Assembly (NCBI GenBank): GCA_947632625.1
Contig: CANRPZ010000019.1
Location: forward strand, 1 to 17,062
From: an uncultured Bacilli bacterium
Lineage (GTDB): Bacteria > Bacillota_I > Bacilli_A > RF39 > UBA660
Direction of reading: 5' to 3'
Length of the DNA stretch: 17,062 bases
Shown here: piece by piece, positions 14,709 to 17,062 of the stretch
How positions within the stretch are numbered: the first letter of the stretch is position 1
How the letters are laid out: each line of letters opens with the position of its first letter
The notes under the pieces: model-generated
What the model was told of the DNA's origin: nothing
What the model saw: the letters and a program-made list of their open reading frames with translations, nothing else
Database searches by the model: none
Program-made: the position numbers and the translations under genes

Positions 14709-15191
14709 TTATTTATGTAAAGTTAACATATTAAAGATAAATAAAAAATAAACACCTAATTTCATTCCCACTTTGTATCTTTGTTGCTCATAGATGGCAA
14801 CGACCTTATCTACAAGAGTAATACAAAAACTTTCCTTATATTTAGGTAACACTCCCCCAAGAGGGAACATATGAGATAAAATCATATTCTTTTGTAAATC
14901 ACTTAAATTGTAATACTTTGTAGCATTTAAATAAGCTACTTTAGGATGTTCTCCTAAATTTTTTATTGGGCCATTTTCTTCCAATTGATAATTAAAAAAG
15001 AAATCGTGGAGTAAAGCAGCCCTTGTAGCTTCCTTATAATTCATATGTAATTTTTTAGTAATTTTATATACCCCTTTAGCAACACGTAAAGAATGCCCAT
15101 AACGAGTAATTCCATGATGGAGTTCACTATCTAGCTCTCTAAAATTAGCATTATTTACTATATCTTTTACAATAAGGTCAAATTCATTCAT
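14709..15191 (-). CDS. HD-domain hydrolase
   Basis: A 160-aa protein with an HD phosphohydrolase-type metal site: His33 (RYGHSLRVA), His62-Asp63 (ALLHDFFF), His82 (LGEHPKVAYLNA) and, further on, ILSHMFPLGG and LVDKVVAIYE. The spacing H...HD...H...D fits the HD superfamily, whose members hydrolyse nucleotides or phosphate esters. The substrate cannot be told from sequence. A hydrophobic C-terminal stretch (VGMKLGVYFLFIFNMLTL) could touch the membrane. The ribosome binding site is GAGGGTG, and a strong promoter overlaps the end of the glycosyltransferase gene. Known relatives in Firmicutes are small uncharacterised HD proteins. Confidence 0.85.
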   Translation of the reverse strand: MNEFDLIVKDIVNNANFRELDSELHHGITRYGHSLRVAKGVYKITKKLHMNYKEATRAALLHDFFFNYQLEENGPIKNLGEHPKVAYLNATKYYNLSDLQKNMILSHMFPLGGVLPKYKESFCITLVDKVVAIYEQQRYKVGMKLGVYFLFIFNMLTLHK

Positions 15192-15218
15192 AAATAATTT
15201 TCACCCTCAAACTAGTCC

Positions 15219-15248
15219 ATTATAACATACTTATAAAGAAAATATCAA
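15219..15248 (-). promoter_or_regulatory. promoter of the HD-domain gene
   Basis: On the minus strand, TTGATA (15248-15243), 18 bp and TATAAT (15224-15219), with TG one base before the -10. The -35 overlaps the TGA stop of the glycosyltransferase gene. Confidence 0.8.
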
Positions 15249-16270
15249 TTAAATTTATAAATCTTCTTCGCTATCTTGTAGCCATTTAGCGTGATAAAAT
15301 TTCCCACTTTCGTAGGTATATACGTAAGCCCAGCCAAAGATTTATATCGAAGTATATGATACAAAGTTGGATTTAATTCTTTTACATAATTCCATAATTC
15401 TTTTCTTTGCTCTTGCGCTTTTTTATTTTTTTTCATTAATAAATAAACATCACTAATAACCATCATCATCGATAACATTTGCAATAAATATTTATACAAT
15501 TTTATAGAATTTTTTTTGATACTCTCTAAATCCATACAAGAAAGCATAATTTTTGTTACTTTTATTTGTTGATCCACTCTTGTAATCATTACTTTTTCAT
15601 TAACCGATTGATCCCCACGTCCAATAAAATAATGATAAAGATTCAAATTATAATAACATATGGTTTCTACATAAGATAAAGGTGCAAAAGCGACAATGTT
15701 ATCAACATAAAAAGTATGCTCTGGTAATTTTAAATGACTATCCTTTAAAACACTTGTCTTATAAACTAATGCATGCATAATCAAATATTGACTTTTTTTA
15801 AATGATTTTATATCATTCCATGTACACAACTTATTAACAGGAAATACATTTTGATAAGACATCACTTTTTGCTCTTGATCATAGATATGATCATAAATAT
15901 AATTGCAAACAATTAAATCCGGTCTTTGCTTTTCACCCTTTAAATTTTTAATCAATTTTTTTAAAGCCTCTGAATCTAACCAATCATCACTATCCACAAC
16001 TTTAAAATACTCTCCACTAGCCAACTCCAAACCTTTATTAACTCCACTACCATGTCCGCCATTTTCTTTATGCACAGCTTTTACAATCGAAGGATATTTT
16101 TTAGCATAAGCATTGGCAATCCTTTTAGTATTGTCTGTAGATCCATCATTAACAATGATAATTTCTACATCTTCCCCTCCTACTAGTAAGGAATCAATAC
16201 AACGATTTAAATAACTTTCCGAATTATAACTTGGAACAACAAATGTAATTAATTTTTTAACTTTTTTCAT
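15245..16270 (-). CDS. family 2 glycosyltransferase
   Basis: A 341-aa GT-A fold glycosyltransferase of family GT2. The nucleotide-sugar site is clear: TFVVPSYNSESYLNRCIDSLL (9-29), IIIVNDGSTDNT (37-48), ENGGHGSGVNKGLELASGEYFKVVDSDDW (69-97), with the metal-binding DSDD at 93-96. The rest is a helical C-terminal part with no clear membrane helices, so the enzyme is probably cytosolic or peripheral and adds sugars to a surface polymer or lipid. The acceptor is unknown. The gene ends in TGA, which shows TGA is a stop in this genome. It follows the DUF1287 gene by 36 bases with no terminator between, so the two may be co-transcribed, although an extended -10 box also lies in the gap. Confidence 0.93.
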   Translation of the reverse strand: MKKVKKLITFVVPSYNSESYLNRCIDSLLVGGEDVEIIIVNDGSTDNTKRIANAYAKKYPSIVKAVHKENGGHGSGVNKGLELASGEYFKVVDSDDWLDSEALKKLIKNLKGEKQRPDLIVCNYIYDHIYDQEQKVMSYQNVFPVNKLCTWNDIKSFKKSQYLIMHALVYKTSVLKDSHLKLPEHTFYVDNIVAFAPLSYVETICYYNLNLYHYFIGRGDQSVNEKVMITRVDQQIKVTKIMLSCMDLESIKKNSIKLYKYLLQMLSMMMVISDVYLLMKKNKKAQEQRKELWNYVKELNPTLYHILRYKSLAGLTYIPTKVGNFITLNGYKIAKKIYKFN

Positions 16271-16292
16271 CTCTTTACCTACTTCTTATTTT

Positions 16293-16298
16293 ATTTTA
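16293..16298 (-). promoter_or_regulatory. candidate extended -10 box before the glycosyltransferase gene
   Basis: TGTTAAAAT on the minus strand resembles an extended -10 (TGnTATAAT), 22 bases before the start. No good -35 is seen in the end of the upstream gene, so this is a weak or accessory promoter. Confidence 0.35.
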
Positions 16299-16306
16299 AC
16301 ATATTT

Positions 16307-16927
16307 TTAACTAATTCGATAGTGTCCTAGAATCTCATAGTGTTCCAAGACATCCTCTTCATATTGAATTTGATAAGGACTATTATGATGAATTAAATAA
16401 GGAATTTTTCTAGAATTTCTTTTATCAGAGACAACTCCAATATGATTTTTAAAAACGACAATATCTCCTCCTTGGAAGCTTTCTACGTCCCGTAAATCGT
16501 TTGTTAAGGAAATGCTTTTTCTTTGTAAATATACACTTAAATTTCTTACTCTTCGAAAATCAATATTTTTATCTATTTTTTCAATACCATAAAGTTCTCT
16601 ATTCTCTTTTATATCTTCATACATTAAATTCATAATATCATAGCCAGCACTTAAAAATCCTTCGATTACCACATCTGTACAAACGCCATAAATATCTGTG
16701 CTATAACCAGTTTCATAATATTTACTTTTGTATTTTGGTTTTGTCTTTATATAGCGCTTTACACCCTCTAAAAAATCCGTTTGATCATCAATTCCATCCA
16801 TATCTTTATCGACACTACTTTTATAACTTTCTATATGAAAGGAAGCATTATCATATTTTTTATGCAACACAGAAAATGAGAGAATAACTAAAAGAAAAAG
16901 AATACAACTCATAATTACTTTTTTCAT
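16307..16927 (-). CDS. DUF1287 secreted or membrane-anchored NlpC/P60-like protein
   Basis: A 206-aa protein with an N-terminal hydrophobic segment (MKKVIMSCILFLLVILSFSV), a signal peptide or anchor. It is followed by an acidic DKDMDGIDDQTD motif (40-51) that resembles EF-hand or thrombospondin-type calcium loops. The rest is DUF1287: GVCTDVVIEGFLSAGYD with candidate catalytic Cys83, NIDFRRVRNLSVYLQR, GGDIVVFKNHIGVVSD with His162, and LIHHNSP with His180/181, ending EILGHYR. The Cys-His-His pattern recalls papain-like NlpC/P60 enzymes that cut cell-wall peptides, but the activity of this family is inferred. The start at 16927 is preferred to the frame's upstream ATG at 16969 because the promoter's -10 lies inside that extension. 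It should act outside the cell membrane. Confidence 0.88.
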   Translation of the reverse strand: MKKVIMSCILFLLVILSFSVLHKKYDNASFHIESYKSSVDKDMDGIDDQTDFLEGVKRYIKTKPKYKSKYYETGYSTDIYGVCTDVVIEGFLSAGYDIMNLMYEDIKENRELYGIEKIDKNIDFRRVRNLSVYLQRKSISLTNDLRDVESFQGGDIVVFKNHIGVVSDKRNSRKIPYLIHHNSPYQIQYEEDVLEHYEILGHYRIS

Positions 16928-16941
16928 TTTTATCACTAATA

Positions 16942-16971
16942 ATAGTATAGCAGAACAAAAGTAAAACAAAC
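16942..16971 (-). promoter_or_regulatory. promoter of the DUF1287 gene
   Basis: On the minus strand, TTGTTT, 18 bp and TATACT lie about 15-45 bases before the start codon. This supports the shorter start and implies a leader of only about 10 bases. No strong ribosome binding site is seen (AGTGAT at best). Confidence 0.5.
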
Positions 16972-17013
16972 AAATTAAAATTTTTCGAGTCTGTAAATAA
17001 ATCTGTGTAAATA

Positions 17014-17056
17014 AAAAATCTTTCCATGATAAAATAAAAGAAATGGAGAGATTTTT
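17014..17056. repeat. 14-bp inverted repeat around the right-edge promoter
   Basis: AAAAATCTTTCCAT (17014-17027) and ATGGAGAGATTTTT (17043-17056) pair over 14 positions with one mismatch (G-U in RNA). The 15-base gap holds a TGATAAAAT extended -10 (17027-17035), and the right arm holds the ribosome binding site GGAGAG. Confidence 0.65.
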
Positions 17057-17059
17057 ATT

Positions 17060-17062
17060 ATG
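17060..17062 (+). CDS. start of a plus-strand gene cut by the window edge
   Basis: The last three bases are ATG. GGAGAG lies 9 bases before it, and a TGATAAAAT extended -10 lies further upstream. Only the start codon is present, so nothing can be said of the product. An alternative ATG at 17043 in another frame has no ribosome binding site. Confidence 0.5.

Noticed and set aside
15245..15247. Mycoplasma-type code (TGA = Trp), suggested by the very low G+C
   Set aside because: The glycosyltransferase gene ends in TGA at this position and conserved Trp residues use TGG, so the standard code applies.

Overview
The window is a gene-dense, AT-rich stretch of a low-GC Firmicute chromosome, probably a gut Bacilli, Erysipelotrichia or RF39-like lineage. 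This placement is inferred from base composition, AGGAGG-type ribosome binding sites, TTGACA/TATAAT promoters, and families such as Mbeg1-like hydrolases, DUF975, CmpB and DUF1287. The standard genetic code is used: the glycosyltransferase gene ends in TGA and tryptophan is read from TGG. Nothing in the window names a species.

Left end (1-3098): a 57-codon ORF overlaps a 680-aa large serine recombinase. The recombinase ends only about 30 bases before a collagen-like (Gly-Pro-Thr) gene that has lost its 5' end. That remnant is an open frame with no ATG, GTG or TTG where translation could begin, and it has its own terminator. The layout is what an element integrated inside a collagen-like gene would leave, with the integrase at the element's end and the 5' half of the gene beyond the left edge. 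The recombinase also carries an unusual insert of about 160 residues in its recombinase (DNA-binding) domain.

3142-7478: an M18 aminopeptidase (+) converges on a 113-aa unknown gene (-). Next come an Mbeg1-like alpha/beta hydrolase (-) and a divergent DUF975-CmpB membrane protein (+) with overlapping promoters. Shared terminators close both convergent pairs.

7480-11907: a MarR-ABC-ABC operon (-) encodes a heterodimeric exporter with one degenerate ATPase site. Two inverted repeats lie at its promoter.

11951-13245: an intact collagen-like surface protein gene (-). It has a Cys-rich head, three collagen blocks and a globular C-terminal domain, and its modules match those of the truncated gene at the left end.

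13244-17062: a small unknown protein, tRNA-Arg(CCT), a DUF362 protein, an HD-domain hydrolase, a family 2 glycosyltransferase and a DUF1287 secreted protein, all on the minus strand. The first codon of a plus-strand gene lies at the right edge behind a promoter flanked by a long inverted repeat.

The most interesting object is the recombinase/silent collagen cassette pair. It could be a plain insertional disruption, or a system in which excision or cassette exchange rebuilds a collagen-like surface protein. The B. subtilis skin/sigK and SPbeta/spsM elements are known precedents for gene reconstruction by serine recombinases. The window does not contain the other junction needed to decide.
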